The notes beneath the pieces were generated by a model that saw only the letters and a program-made list of their open reading frames with translations, was not told the DNA's origin and searched no databases. Both the position numbers and the translations under genes were made by a program. Shown one piece after another: positions 28,701-38,063 of a DNA stretch of 64,000 nucleotides. Numbering within the stretch: position 1 is the stretch's first letter; each line of letters begins with the position of its first letter. The DNA is from Gallionella capsiferriformans ES-2 (GTDB lineage: Bacteria; Pseudomonadota; Gammaproteobacteria; Burkholderiales; Gallionellaceae): assembly GCF_000145255.1 (NCBI RefSeq), contig NC_014394.1:2480001-2544000 (forward strand), in the 5' to 3' direction.

Positions 28701-30071
28701 CTACACCCGCCGCCAGTTAGTGCCGGCAGCACTGTCTTCCAGCACAATACCATCGGCCAATAACGCCTTGCGGATCCGGTCGGCCTCCGCGTAGTTCTTA
28801 GCAAGTTTAGCGGCGTTGCGCGCGGCGATTTGCCCGACAATCTGCGCATCGTCAGAACCTGCACCCTGCAGAAATTCGGTCGGATCGCGTTCGAGCAGAC
28901 CCAGCACCGCACCCAGCGCCTTGAGTTGCGCGGCAGCATCTTCCGACTGGCTGCGGTTCACGTCATTGGCCAGATCGAACAAAACGGCGATCGCTTCGGC
29001 CGTATTGAAATCGTCGTCCATCGCAGCCTTAAAGCGCACGGCATAGGCTTCAGTCCAATCCACTGCCCGCACGCCGCTCGCCGATCCCGACTTGAGCGCC
29101 GTGTACAGACGATCCAGCGCCTTCTTAGCGTCGTCCAGATGGGCATCGGAATAATTGAGCGGACTGCGGTAATGCGCGCGCAGAATGAAGAAGCGCACCA
29201 CTTCCGGATCGTATTGCTTCAACACCTCGCGGATGGTGAAAAAATTACCCAGCGACTTGGACATCTTCTCGTTGTCCACACGCACGAAGCCGTTGTGCAT
29301 CCAGTAGTTGACGTAACTGCACTGGTGCGCGCCTTCGGACTGCGCAATTTCGTTTTCGTGGTGCGGAAACTGCAAATCCGCGCCGCCGCCGTGGATGTCG
29401 AAATGTTCACCCAGCAATTTCGAGCCCATCGCCGAACATTCGATATGCCAGCCCGGACGCCCGCGACCCCATTTAGAATCCCACTTGACCTCCTCGGCCT
29501 CATCGTCCCTTGCATGCTTCCACAGCACGAAGTCGAGCGGATCATTCTTGGCATCGGTCACTTCGACACGCTCACCGGCGCGCAAGTCTTCCAGCGACTT
29601 GCCGGACAGTTTTCCGTAGCCCTCGAATTTACGCACCGCGTAGTTCACATCGCCGTCGGCCGCCTGATAGGCTAAGCCATTAGCTTCCAGCTTGGCGATC
29701 ATTTCCAGCATTTCCGGCACATATTGCGTCGCACGCGGCTCGTGATCGGGACGCGTAACCCCGAGTGCATCGGCATCCACGTGCATCGCATCGATAAAGC
29801 GTTGCGTCAGCGAATGAATAGATTCATTATTTTCAGCTGCACGGCGGATAATCTTGTCATCGATGTCGGTAATATTGCGCACATAGGTCACGTCATAACC
29901 GGACGCCTTGAACCAGCGATACACCATGTCGAACACCACCATCACGCGGGCGTGCCCCAGATGGCAATAGTCGTACACCGTCATGCCGCACACATACATG
30001 CGCACCACATTCGGTTCGATGGGGACAAATTCCTGCTTATCGCGGGCTAAGGTGTTGTATATTTTTAACAT
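28701..30071 (-). CDS. cysS: cysteinyl-tRNA synthetase
   Basis: A 456-residue class I synthetase that charges tRNA-Cys. It starts [17 protein letters not shown] as in E. coli; the TTG two codons upstream (30077) is rejected. Visible are the zinc Cys in [10 protein letters not shown], the HIGH-type HLGH, further zinc ligands in WHIECSAM and FPHHENE, and KMSKS in [10 protein letters not shown]. The last residues, GTNWRRV, match the family end. It lies downstream of a small membrane protein gene and glnS on the same strand. Confidence 0.97.
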   Translation of the reverse strand: MLKIYNTLARDKQEFVPIEPNVVRMYVCGMTVYDYCHLGHARVMVVFDMVYRWFKASGYDVTYVRNITDIDDKIIRRAAENNESIHSLTQRFIDAMHVDADALGVTRPDHEPRATQYVPEMLEMIAKLEANGLAYQAADGDVNYAVRKFEGYGKLSGKSLEDLRAGERVEVTDAKNDPLDFVLWKHARDDEAEEVKWDSKWGRGRPGWHIECSAMGSKLLGEHFDIHGGGADLQFPHHENEIAQSEGAHQCSYVNYWMHNGFVRVDNEKMSKSLGNFFTIREVLKQYDPEVVRFFILRAHYRSPLNYSDAHLDDAKKALDRLYTALKSGSASGVRAVDWTEAYAVRFKAAMDDDFNTAEAIAVLFDLANDVNRSQSEDAAAQLKALGAVLGLLERDPTEFLQGAGSDDAQIVGQIAARNAAKLAKNYAEADRIRKALLADGIVLEDSAAGTNWRRV

Positions 30072-30073
30072 AA

Positions 30074-30418
30074 TCAAAAAGTCATCGGTTTATTGTCATT
30101 GAGGTTGAGCCAGCCTTTAACAATGCGGTAAATGATCCAGCAAAAATTGGCGAACAGAATGGCAAAACCCGCCAGTATCACAATCGTTGCGGTACCGATC
30201 ACGGCCCACAGCAGACCGAACCAGAATGTGCGCATCTGCCAGCGAAAATGGCTCTCCAGCCAGGTACCGGAAACATCCTCAATTTTTACGTAATTGATAA
30301 TGATACCGATAATGGCAGTGATACCCGTGAAATACGACAGCGCATACAGTATGTACACCGCCTGAGTCAGGCTCTTCAGTGATTTCATCTGAAGTTCGCC
30401 CGGCACGATATCGCTCAT
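30074..30418 (-). CDS. small inner-membrane protein between glnS and cysS
   Basis: A 114-residue protein with three hydrophobic segments ([59 protein letters not shown]). It resembles the DUF4870-like small membrane proteins, with the central phrase [14 protein letters not shown]. No function is known to me. Its ATG overlaps the glnS stop, and its stop is 3 bases from the cysS start, so it belongs to the same transcript. Confidence 0.75.
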   Translation of the reverse strand: MSDIVPGELQMKSLKSLTQAVYILYALSYFTGITAIIGIIINYVKIEDVSGTWLESHFRWQMRTFWFGLLWAVIGTATIVILAGFAILFANFCWIIYRIVKGWLNLNDNKPMTF

Positions 30419-32076
30419 GGTTTCGTCCAGGAATCTTTCAGCGTCACCGTGCGGTTGAACACCAGTTTGCCGCCCGGCTGATGGTCCCGTCGATCGGTAC
30501 AGAAGTAGCCCAGACGTTCGAACTGATAGCGGGTTTCGGGTGCCGCATCCTGCACGACCGCCTCGACATAGCCTTGCACCACGGTCAATGACTCGGGATT
30601 CAGATAGGTGAAAAAATCCACATCCTTGTCCGCATCGGGTTCTGCCACGGTAAACAGACGGTCATACAAACGGATTTCGGCGGGCAACGCGTGTGCAACT
30701 GACAGAAAATGGATCACGCCTTTGACCTTGCGCCCTTCAGGATTTTTGCCCAGCGTCGCATGGTCGATGCTGCAACGCAGTTCGATGACATTTCCTGCCG
30801 CGTCCTTGATCGCCTCATCGCAACGCATCACATAGCTGTGGCGCAGACGGATCTCGCCGCCCAGCGTCAGACGTTTCCAGCCATCCGGCGGCACCTCGGC
30901 AAAATCATCGGCTTCGATGACAAGTTCGGGGCCGAAGGCAACCTGACGACTCCCAAATTCGGGATGCTGCGGATGAAAGTCCGCCTCGCGCGTTAACGCC
31001 CCCTCATAATTGGTGATGGTCACTTTGAGCGGATTGATCACCGCCACCACCCGAGGTGCAATCGCTTCCAGGTCTTCGCGGATCGCACCTTCCATCACCG
31101 CCATATCGACATTGTTGCCACTTTTCGATACACCGATGCGTTTGGCAAATTCGCGAATTCCTTCAGGCGTGTAACCACGGCGGCGCATCCCGCTGATCGT
31201 TGGCATGCGCGGATCATCCCAGCCGTTCACCCGCTTCGAGGTCACCAGTTGCAACAGCTTGCGCTTGCTGGTGATCGTGTATTGCAATTCCAGACGTGAA
31301 AATTCGTACTGGCGCGGATGGCATGCAATCGAAAGGTTATCCAGCACCCAGTCGTACAGCGGTCTGTGATCCTCGAATTCCAGCGTGCAGATCGAATGCG
31401 TGATGCCCTCCAAAGCGTCGGAGATGCAGTGCGTGTAATCGTACATCGGGTAGATGCACCATTGGTCGCCGGTGCGAATATGGTGCGCGCGGCGGATACG
31501 GTAGATGGCAGGGTCGCGCATATTGATGTTGCTTGACGCCATATCGATTTTGGCGCGCAGCACTTTTTCGCCATCGGCAAATTCGCCTGCCTTCATCCGC
31601 GCAAACAAGGTCAAATTTTCAGCGACCGTGCGGTCACGATACGGGCTATTGCGCCCGGCCTCTTTGAGCGTGCCGCGATATTCGCGCATTTCTTCAGGGG
31701 TCAAATCGTCGACATAGGCCAGTCCCTTATTGATCAACTCAACGGCAAAGTTATACAGATCATCAAAATAGTCCGACGCCCAGTGCACCGCCCCATCCCA
31801 CTCAAAGCCTAGCCAGCGCACGTCTTCTTGTATCGACAGCGCGTATTCTTCGCTCTCTTTCTCGGGATTGGTATCATCGAAACGCAGATTGCACTTGCCC
31901 TGATAATCCCGTGCGAGACCGAAATTCAGACAGATGGATTTGGCGTGACCAACATGCAGATAGCCGTTAGGCTCAGGCGGAAAACGCGTAACGATGCTGC
32001 TGTGACGACCTGAGGCTAGATCGCCGTCGATAATGGTGCGAATGAAATTGGAGGCTGCGACAGGCGTACTGCTCAT
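30415..32076 (-). CDS. glnS: glutaminyl-tRNA synthetase
   Basis: A 553-residue class I synthetase that charges tRNA-Gln directly. The HIGH-type motif is in [16 protein letters not shown], the KMSKS equivalent is ITSKRK followed by [11 protein letters not shown], and the anticodon-binding beta-barrels follow. A GlnRS usually means Gln-tRNA is not made by transamidation. AGAGAG lies before the ATG. About 210 bases separate it from the divergent TPR gene. Confidence 0.96.
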   Translation of the reverse strand: MSSTPVAASNFIRTIIDGDLASGRHSSIVTRFPPEPNGYLHVGHAKSICLNFGLARDYQGKCNLRFDDTNPEKESEEYALSIQEDVRWLGFEWDGAVHWASDYFDDLYNFAVELINKGLAYVDDLTPEEMREYRGTLKEAGRNSPYRDRTVAENLTLFARMKAGEFADGEKVLRAKIDMASSNINMRDPAIYRIRRAHHIRTGDQWCIYPMYDYTHCISDALEGITHSICTLEFEDHRPLYDWVLDNLSIACHPRQYEFSRLELQYTITSKRKLLQLVTSKRVNGWDDPRMPTISGMRRRGYTPEGIREFAKRIGVSKSGNNVDMAVMEGAIREDLEAIAPRVVAVINPLKVTITNYEGALTREADFHPQHPEFGSRQVAFGPELVIEADDFAEVPPDGWKRLTLGGEIRLRHSYVMRCDEAIKDAAGNVIELRCSIDHATLGKNPEGRKVKGVIHFLSVAHALPAEIRLYDRLFTVAEPDADKDVDFFTYLNPESLTVVQGYVEAVVQDAAPETRYQFERLGYFCTDRRDHQPGGKLVFNRTVTLKDSWTKP

Positions 32077-32287
32077 ACTGGACTCTCTTGTATCTTGATT
32101 GAATTATCTGAAAGTTACGCGAATTTTCTAATTTTCTGCGCCAATTTTACCCGAAAAAACACAATTCACTCTATCAGTTGCACTGCAATATGCATTAACC
32201 TTGTGAAAACACATCAGATATTTGGTAGAATCCAAGGCTAGTCATGCCAGCGCATGTCATCGCGCACCCACAGGATCTGAATTACCA

Positions 32288-33355
32288 ATGAATATATTGA
32301 ACCGTTTCCCTCTATCCGCCGCGCTGTTGACCGTCATGCTGAGTGTCAGTTTCGCCCTGCACGCAGATGAGCTACAGGATGCCAACCAGTTATTCAAACA
32401 AGGTCAGCAAACCCCGGCACTGAACAAAGTCAACAATTATCTGGCCAACAAACCGCGTGATGCTCAAGGCCGCTTCCTCAAGGGTCTGATACTGACCGAG
32501 CAAGGTAAGATTGCCGACGCGATCAAAATCTTCACAGAGCTGACGCAGGACTACCCTGAACTTCCTGAGCCGTACAACAATCTGGCCGTGCTGTATGCGA
32601 GCCAAAGCCAGTACGACAAAGCCAAGTCGTCGCTGGAAATGGCGATACGTACTCACCCGAGCTATGCGACCGCACATGAAAATCTAGGCGACATCTATGC
32701 CAAAATGGCAAGTCAGGCCTACGATCGCGCACTGCAACTCGATAGCGGCAACACCACAACCCAAACCAAGCTTGCGATGATTAAGGACTTGTTTTCGGAC
32801 AAGCCTCGCAGCAAAGCGATGGTATTGCGCAATCCTGCCAGCCCGATGCCAGGCCGCCCCTTTGTGGATGCAACACCGACGGCCAAACCCGTTACAGCTT
32901 TACCCGTTGCAGCACCTGTCGCAAAGCCTGCCCCCGCACCGACGCCTGCCGCAACACCCGTAACACTGGCTAAGGTGTCAGGAAAAACGACCGCAGAAGC
33001 ACCTGTCGTGTCAGAAAAGGCTCGCGCAGTTCAGCAAGCGGTCGAAAGCTGGGCCGATGCCTGGTCCGACCAGAACGTAAAAAAATATCTGGCGCACTAT
33101 GCCCCTGACTTTGACACGCCGGATGGCGAAAGCCGTAAAGCCTGGGCCGAGACGCGCAAAGAGCGCATCACCCGCCCCAAACACATTGAGGTCAAAGTAA
33201 CCAATATCGCGGTTGATTTCACCGACAGCACTCATGCGACCGTCAAATTTCGCCAGAACTATCGCGCCAGCAATTTCAAGGCAAACGGTGGAAAAACCAT
33301 GCTGATGGTTAAATCGGGCAACAACTGGCTGATTCAGGAAGAGCGTACCCGCTGA
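32288..33355 (+). CDS. exported TPR protein with C-terminal NTF2-like domain
   Basis: A 355-residue periplasmic protein. The signal peptide is residues 1-26 (LLTVMLSVSFALHA). At least three TPR repeats cover about 27-160, a Pro/Ala/Val linker about 185-240, and a compact C-terminal domain about 245-355 (VESWADAWSDQNVKKYLAHY, FRQNYRASNF, NNWLIQEE). The last domain is homologous to the C-terminus of the next gene product. The ATG at 32288 is used; the TTG at 32222 would hide the signal peptide. The stop overlaps the next start (TGATG). Confidence 0.82.
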   Translation: MNILNRFPLSAALLTVMLSVSFALHADELQDANQLFKQGQQTPALNKVNNYLANKPRDAQGRFLKGLILTEQGKIADAIKIFTELTQDYPELPEPYNNLAVLYASQSQYDKAKSSLEMAIRTHPSYATAHENLGDIYAKMASQAYDRALQLDSGNTTTQTKLAMIKDLFSDKPRSKAMVLRNPASPMPGRPFVDATPTAKPVTALPVAAPVAKPAPAPTPAATPVTLAKVSGKTTAEAPVVSEKARAVQQAVESWADAWSDQNVKKYLAHYAPDFDTPDGESRKAWAETRKERITRPKHIEVKVTNIAVDFTDSTHATVKFRQNYRASNFKANGGKTMLMVKSGNNWLIQEERTR

Positions 33356-34518
33356 TGCGCCTGACGACCCTCCTGTTATGCAGCCTGATGGCGAGCACTG
33401 CGCACGCGGCGAGTGACTCGCGCGCCACCGAAGTCAAACTCGCAAAAAGCTTAATCGCGATCAAGAATAACCGGCTCGACATCGCAATGAACGAGGTGGA
33501 CAGCCTGCTGCGCGTCAATCCCAACTACAAACTGGCGCAACTGGTCAAAGGCGATTTGCTGATGGCAAAAGCGGGCGCGATCACCAGCATGGGTGGCGGC
33601 GCGCCCCGCGCTTCAGGCGATAAAATTCAGGATCTGCGCGACGAAGCCCGCGTACGCATCCAACGCACACAGGCGCAGCCACAAACGCTGCACGCCCCTC
33701 AGTACCTGTGGCAACTCAATGCGCAACAAAAATTCGCACTGGTGGTCGACACCAGCCGCTCGACACTGTATGTCTACGAAAACGTCAAAGGTGAGCCGCG
33801 TTATGTAACCGACTTTTACGTAACCATAGGCAAACTCGGCACTGAAAAAGTTTCTACGGGCGATCAGCGCACCCCGCTGGGGGTTTACTTTATTCAGGCT
33901 AATCTGCCGAAAAACCAGCTTGCCGACATGTACGGCAGCGGCGCCTTTCCGCTTAGCTACCCGAACGAATGGGATAAAAGAAATAACCGCACCGGCAGCG
34001 GCATCTGGCTGCACGGCACCTCCAGCGATACCTACAGCCGCCCGCCTCGCGCAAGCAACGGCTGCGTTGTGCTTAACAACGATGACCTGAACAAGCTCGC
34101 TCCCTATTTGCAGGTGGGCATCACCCCGGTCATCATCACTAACAAAATGGCCTGGAGCACGACTCAGGACACCACCGAAAAGTCCGCTCTGCTGCACGAA
34201 ATCGAACAGTGGCGTCAGGACTGGGCTAGCATGAACACCAGCGCCTACCTGAAACACTATGCGCGAAATTTCAACAGTGACGGTGTCAGCTACGATGCGT
34301 GGGCAAAACAAAAACAATCCGTCAATAACGGAAAATCCTGGATCAAGGTCAATTTAGGCGAAGTGAGCCTGCTCACCTACCCGCAACAACCCGGCATGGT
34401 GGTGGTCAATTTCGAACAGGACTACAGCAGCAGCAATCTGTCGAACCGCATGAAAAAACGCCAGTACTGGATCAAACAAAACAATCGCTGGCAAATCATC
34501 TATGAAGGTTCTGCATGA
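33355..34518 (+). CDS. L,D-transpeptidase (YkuD) with C-terminal NTF2-like domain
   Basis: A 387-residue periplasmic enzyme with signal peptide [18 protein letters not shown]. The YkuD domain covers about 125-265, with catalytic His220 and Cys237 in [18 protein letters not shown]. It would form 3-3 cross-links or attach proteins to peptidoglycan. The C-terminal domain (about 280-387; [41 protein letters not shown]) matches that of the preceding TPR protein, which suggests a shared ligand or a complex. It overlaps the ppiB-like gene by 4 bases. Confidence 0.9.
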   Translation: MRLTTLLLCSLMASTAHAASDSRATEVKLAKSLIAIKNNRLDIAMNEVDSLLRVNPNYKLAQLVKGDLLMAKAGAITSMGGGAPRASGDKIQDLRDEARVRIQRTQAQPQTLHAPQYLWQLNAQQKFALVVDTSRSTLYVYENVKGEPRYVTDFYVTIGKLGTEKVSTGDQRTPLGVYFIQANLPKNQLADMYGSGAFPLSYPNEWDKRNNRTGSGIWLHGTSSDTYSRPPRASNGCVVLNNDDLNKLAPYLQVGITPVIITNKMAWSTTQDTTEKSALLHEIEQWRQDWASMNTSAYLKHYARNFNSDGVSYDAWAKQKQSVNNGKSWIKVNLGEVSLLTYPQQPGMVVVNFEQDYSSSNLSNRMKKRQYWIKQNNRWQIIYEGSA

Positions 34519-35099
34519 CACTGAACAAACTATTCACCGCGCTGCTCGCACTGCTCCTGTGCGGGATGATGCACTCCTCGTATTCTTTAACTCAAGGCAA
34601 ACAAAAAATGGTCAAGCTACATACAAATCACGGCGTTATCACTTTGCAACTGGATGCTGAAAAAGCACCAGCGACCGTCCAGAACTTTCTCGACTACGTT
34701 AATGCAGGCTTTTACGAAAACACCATTTTCCATCGCGTGATTGCAAGCTTTATGATACAGGGCGGCGGTTTCGAACCCGGCCTGCACCAGAAAAAGGTTA
34801 ATGCACCGATCAAAAATGAGGCTGCCAACGGCCTGAAAAACGACAAGTACACCATCGCTATGGCACGCACGGGTGAACCGCACTCAGCTACTGCACAGTT
34901 CTTCATCAACACGGGCGACGACAACAGTTTCTTGAACTATCCGGGACAGGACGGCTGGGGCTATTGCGTATTCGGCAAAGTCATCGAAGGCATGGATGTC
35001 GTAGATGCGATCCGCAAAGTTAAAACTGGCAGCAAGAGCGGCCATCAGGATGTGCCTAAGGAAGATGTCATCATCACTAAAGCGGAAGTCGTACAATAA
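34515..35099 (+). CDS. ppiB: cyclophilin-type peptidyl-prolyl isomerase
   Basis: A 194-residue cyclophilin that catalyses cis-trans isomerisation of Xaa-Pro bonds. Core motifs are [33 protein letters not shown] and WGYCVFGKV. From the ATG at 34515, coupled to the upstream stop, it carries a signal-like N-terminus ([19 protein letters not shown]). An internal ATG (34608, before KLHTNHG) with AAGG upstream would give the usual cytosolic PpiB. Either or both may be made. The exported form fits the upstream periplasmic genes. Confidence 0.9.
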   Translation: MTLNKLFTALLALLLCGMMHSSYSLTQGKQKMVKLHTNHGVITLQLDAEKAPATVQNFLDYVNAGFYENTIFHRVIASFMIQGGGFEPGLHQKKVNAPIKNEAANGLKNDKYTIAMARTGEPHSATAQFFINTGDDNSFLNYPGQDGWGYCVFGKVIEGMDVVDAIRKVKTGSKSGHQDVPKEDVIITKAEVVQ

Positions 35100-35189
35100 G
35101 GATTGAGGAATGAGGAATAAGGATCGAGTGAAAAGCGGCGCAGTGATTTTCCCCCAATCCTCAATCCAACATCCTCACTCCTTACTCAT
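35098..35189 (+). repeat. inverted pair of heptamer arrays at the ppiB/lpxH junction
   Basis: Left arm 35098-35132, 7-base units: AAGGATT, GAGGAAT, GAGGAAT, AAGGATC, GAGTGAA. A spacer of about 18 bases ending in TTTT follows. The right arm starts with CCCCC at 35151 and continues AATCCTC, AATCCAA, CATCCTC, ACTCCTT, ACTC to about 35189. The right arm is an imperfect reverse complement of the left, so a 30-bp hairpin is possible. The same plan recurs at 50876-50943. Confidence 0.75.
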
Positions 35190-35913
35190 CTCCGACCTGC
35201 ATTTAAGCCCCGACCATACCCACAGTACGGCAGCGTTTTTTCATTTCATTGAAAATGAAGCGAGGCATGCCGAGGCGCTCTATATCTTAGGCGACCTGTT
35301 CGAATACTGGGCAGGGGATGACGATCTACACGACCCGTTCCACCAACGCGTCATCAACGCCTTAAGCAGCCTGAACGATACGCGCATCTACCTGATGCAC
35401 GGCAATCGTGACTTACTGATGGGCGACACACTGGCGGCGGCCTGTTGCGCCACCCTGCTCGCCGATCCGTTCCTGATCGATCTGTACGGAACCCCCACCC
35501 TGCTCAGCCATGGCGATCTGCTGTGTACGGACGATGTGGAATACCAGCATTTCAGGACTCAGGTTCACTCAAGCGAGTTTCAAAATGCGTTTCTGGCCAA
35601 GCCCCTCGCAGCACGCAAAGCCTATATCGAAGCGTTGCGCCTGCATAGTGCGGCTGAAAAACAAATAAAATCAAGCGCCATCATGGACGTGAACGATATG
35701 GCCGTGACCTGCCTGCTGCGCGAGCACGGCTATCCTCGCCTGATCCACGGCCACACCCACCGCCCCGGCCGGCACCTGCACCCTGTGGATGAACACCTTT
35801 GCGAGCGCCTCGTGCTGGGCGACTGGGATCGTTGCGCGAACGCACTGCGCTGCGATGAACAAGGCTGTCGGATGCTTGAATTTAAGTCCGCAGGTCAAAC
35901 AGGCGCTTCATAG
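35110..35913 (+). CDS. lpxH: UDP-2,3-diacylglucosamine diphosphatase LpxH
   Basis: A 267-residue metallophosphatase that converts UDP-2,3-diacylglucosamine to lipid X in lipid A synthesis. Motifs are ISDLHLSPDH, ILGDLFEYW, MHGNRDLLMGD, LSHGDLLCTDD and IHGHTHRPG. The LpxH core begins at LLISDLH (about residue 25). The first 24 residues are encoded by the heptamer repeat and are not part of the family. Possible starts are ATG 35110, GTG 35128 or GTG 35143. The 3' end overlaps the convergent GGDEF gene by 19 bases. Confidence 0.92.
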   Translation: MRNKDRVKSGAVIFPQSSIQHPHSLLISDLHLSPDHTHSTAAFFHFIENEARHAEALYILGDLFEYWAGDDDLHDPFHQRVINALSSLNDTRIYLMHGNRDLLMGDTLAAACCATLLADPFLIDLYGTPTLLSHGDLLCTDDVEYQHFRTQVHSSEFQNAFLAKPLAARKAYIEALRLHSAAEKQIKSSAIMDVNDMAVTCLLREHGYPRLIHGHTHRPGRHLHPVDEHLCERLVLGDWDRCANALRCDEQGCRMLEFKSAGQTGAS

Positions 35914-38057
35914 AAGCGGATTTGGTTACGCCCGCCATCTTTAGCCTGATACATCGCCGCATCCGCCCATTTCAGCACCTCATCCTGACTTCCTTGATGA
36001 TCGACGAACAATACCACGCCGATACTCACGGTACAGTGATGCCTGACCAGCGTGTCGACACGCTCCTCGCGACTTATCGTCAGAGAATAGGATTGAGACA
36101 GGACAGAGCGAATTTTTTCCGCGACATTCAACGCCTCGGCGGCTGCACCTGCCTGCCCCCTATCCAGCTCGCTTAACATCACCACGAACTCGTCGCCGCC
36201 AAACCGTGCAACCGTATCCATCTCGCGTACGCAATTCTTCAGCCGGCTCGCAGCTTCGACCAGTAACAGATCCCCCACCGCATGACCATAGGTATCATTG
36301 AGCGGCTTAAAATTATCCAGATCGAGGAACATCAGCGCCGCATGACATCCACTGCGGCGAGAAGAGGCGATCACCTGATTCATCCGGTCATTCAACAAGC
36401 GACGGTTGGGTAACTGCGTGAGGGTATCGTAGTAGGCCAGTTGACGAATCTGCGCTTCGAACTGGGTGCGTTCGGTAATATCTTCGACAATCCCCCACAC
36501 ACACATTTTCCCATCGCTGTCTGTTAGTCTGAACCCCCTGATTTCAATAGGATAGCGACTGCCGTCCTTGCGCATATATTCCCTGATGGTCGGCCCGAAA
36601 TATCCGGTGCGGTTTAAGCTGTCTATCTGTTCGCGTTCCTGAGATTCGTATTCTACCGGCGTCACATCCCGACAGTTCAATGCGAGCAACTCAGCCTTGG
36701 TATAACCTATCGACTCCAACACTGAATGATTGACCTCCAGAAATTTTCCGGTCTCGTAATCCACCATCGCCAAACCGATAGGCGACAACTCGAAAAGCTG
36801 ACGGAACTTTGTTTCCGAGCGACGCAAATCGTCTTCAACGCGCCGGCGCTCGGCCAGTTCAAGCGATAACTGAGCGGTACGATGCGCAACCGTATTTTCC
36901 AGATCCTGCTTGGTGTTGCGGACTACGTCGAGCATGTTCCTAAATTCGGCAGACAATTCGGCAATTTCACCCGTGCCGGTCTGCGGCACATCGATATCGT
37001 AGTTGCCGGCCTTGATCTGCTCAATGGACAATCCCATTTTGTATAGCGGTTTCAATACCAGTCGATGCAGCATGATGCCAGTGGCTAGCAACCCCAGCAG
37101 GAATAACACGGCAAAGACAGGAATAAAATAGAACTGCTCCAACAAGCCCAATGTTCCGCCGTCGATCAAAGTCAAATCGAACCAGCCGATGGCCGGCAGA
37201 TAGGCCACACCCAGCAGTCGTTTCCTACCTTCATAGTTAACCCACAACGTTTCGATTTTATCGGGTGCAGATTCCAGACGATGCATCACCGCACGCAATC
37301 GCGCCAGATCAGAAGGATCTCTTAACAGTACATCCACCTTGCGGCGCTGATCGACCGCTTTAGTCAGACTCGCATAGTCAATCAGCGTTTGGTCCGCATG
37401 TAACTGAACCGCCATATCCCGGTCGATAAACAGGTTGTCGATACCCACTTGTGTATCATCGACCGTACCCTTTAAAAATTCGCCAATATCGATGCCCGTG
37501 CCGATGACTGCCACGACCCGGTTACCTTGCTTAACCGCCACATTGATCCAGACTTTGACGTTACCCAGATGAGCGTCCGGATCAACGTTAACCTGATACT
37601 CACGATCGCTTTCGACCGTCGCATAAAACCATGCATCATCGGGATTTTTTCGTGACAACGTGTAGCGCAACTGTTGCGCGCCAAACTGCTTGGCATCATC
37701 ATCATTAAAATAGTAATGTCCCGATTTGATAATCGCGGCGAAATAGCTGTGGTCCTGAAACCTCATCCGGTACTGTTCGAGCACCGCAATTCCGGCCTCC
37801 TGTGCCTTAACACTACCCTCATGCAGCGCCATTTCAAGCATAGCGGGCTCGGCGGCTAACTGCCTTGCCAGCCCAATTTCACGCAACAACGGTTGCAAGG
37901 TACGGTGCTTGTCGAACAAGACCTGCTTCTCGGTCACGCGAGCGCCCCAGCGCTCGTTGAGTTGAGTCACCAGATAACTGGAATACAGCGCAATCGTTAC
38001 CATAAAGGCAGCGAAAATCACGCTCATCAGAATAAAAATCCGGGTTTTAAGTTTCAT
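35895..38057 (-). CDS. membrane diguanylate cyclase (sensor-HAMP-PAS-GGDEF)
   Basis: A 720-residue protein predicted to make c-di-GMP. Transmembrane helix 1 is at about 7-29. A periplasmic dCache-like sensor covers about 30-305 (DAWFYATVESDREYQVNVD; VAVIGTGIDI). Helix 2 is at about 308-332, then HAMP to about 385 and PAS at about 415-535. The GGDEF domain has GGDEF at 620-624 and the inhibitory I-site REMD at 611-614. There is no EAL domain. It ends 7 bases before the start side of the MHYT gene (same strand), which may share its transcript. Confidence 0.92.
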   Translation of the reverse strand: MKLKTRIFILMSVIFAAFMVTIALYSSYLVTQLNERWGARVTEKQVLFDKHRTLQPLLREIGLARQLAAEPAMLEMALHEGSVKAQEAGIAVLEQYRMRFQDHSYFAAIIKSGHYYFNDDDAKQFGAQQLRYTLSRKNPDDAWFYATVESDREYQVNVDPDAHLGNVKVWINVAVKQGNRVVAVIGTGIDIGEFLKGTVDDTQVGIDNLFIDRDMAVQLHADQTLIDYASLTKAVDQRRKVDVLLRDPSDLARLRAVMHRLESAPDKIETLWVNYEGRKRLLGVAYLPAIGWFDLTLIDGGTLGLLEQFYFIPVFAVLFLLGLLATGIMLHRLVLKPLYKMGLSIEQIKAGNYDIDVPQTGTGEIAELSAEFRNMLDVVRNTKQDLENTVAHRTAQLSLELAERRRVEDDLRRSETKFRQLFELSPIGLAMVDYETGKFLEVNHSVLESIGYTKAELLALNCRDVTPVEYESQEREQIDSLNRTGYFGPTIREYMRKDGSRYPIEIRGFRLTDSDGKMCVWGIVEDITERTQFEAQIRQLAYYDTLTQLPNRRLLNDRMNQVIASSRRSGCHAALMFLDLDNFKPLNDTYGHAVGDLLLVEAASRLKNCVREMDTVARFGGDEFVVMLSELDRGQAGAAAEALNVAEKIRSVLSQSYSLTISREERVDTLVRHHCTVSIGVVLFVDHQGSQDEVLKWADAAMYQAKDGGRNQIRFYEAPV

Positions 38058-38063
38058 ATTATC

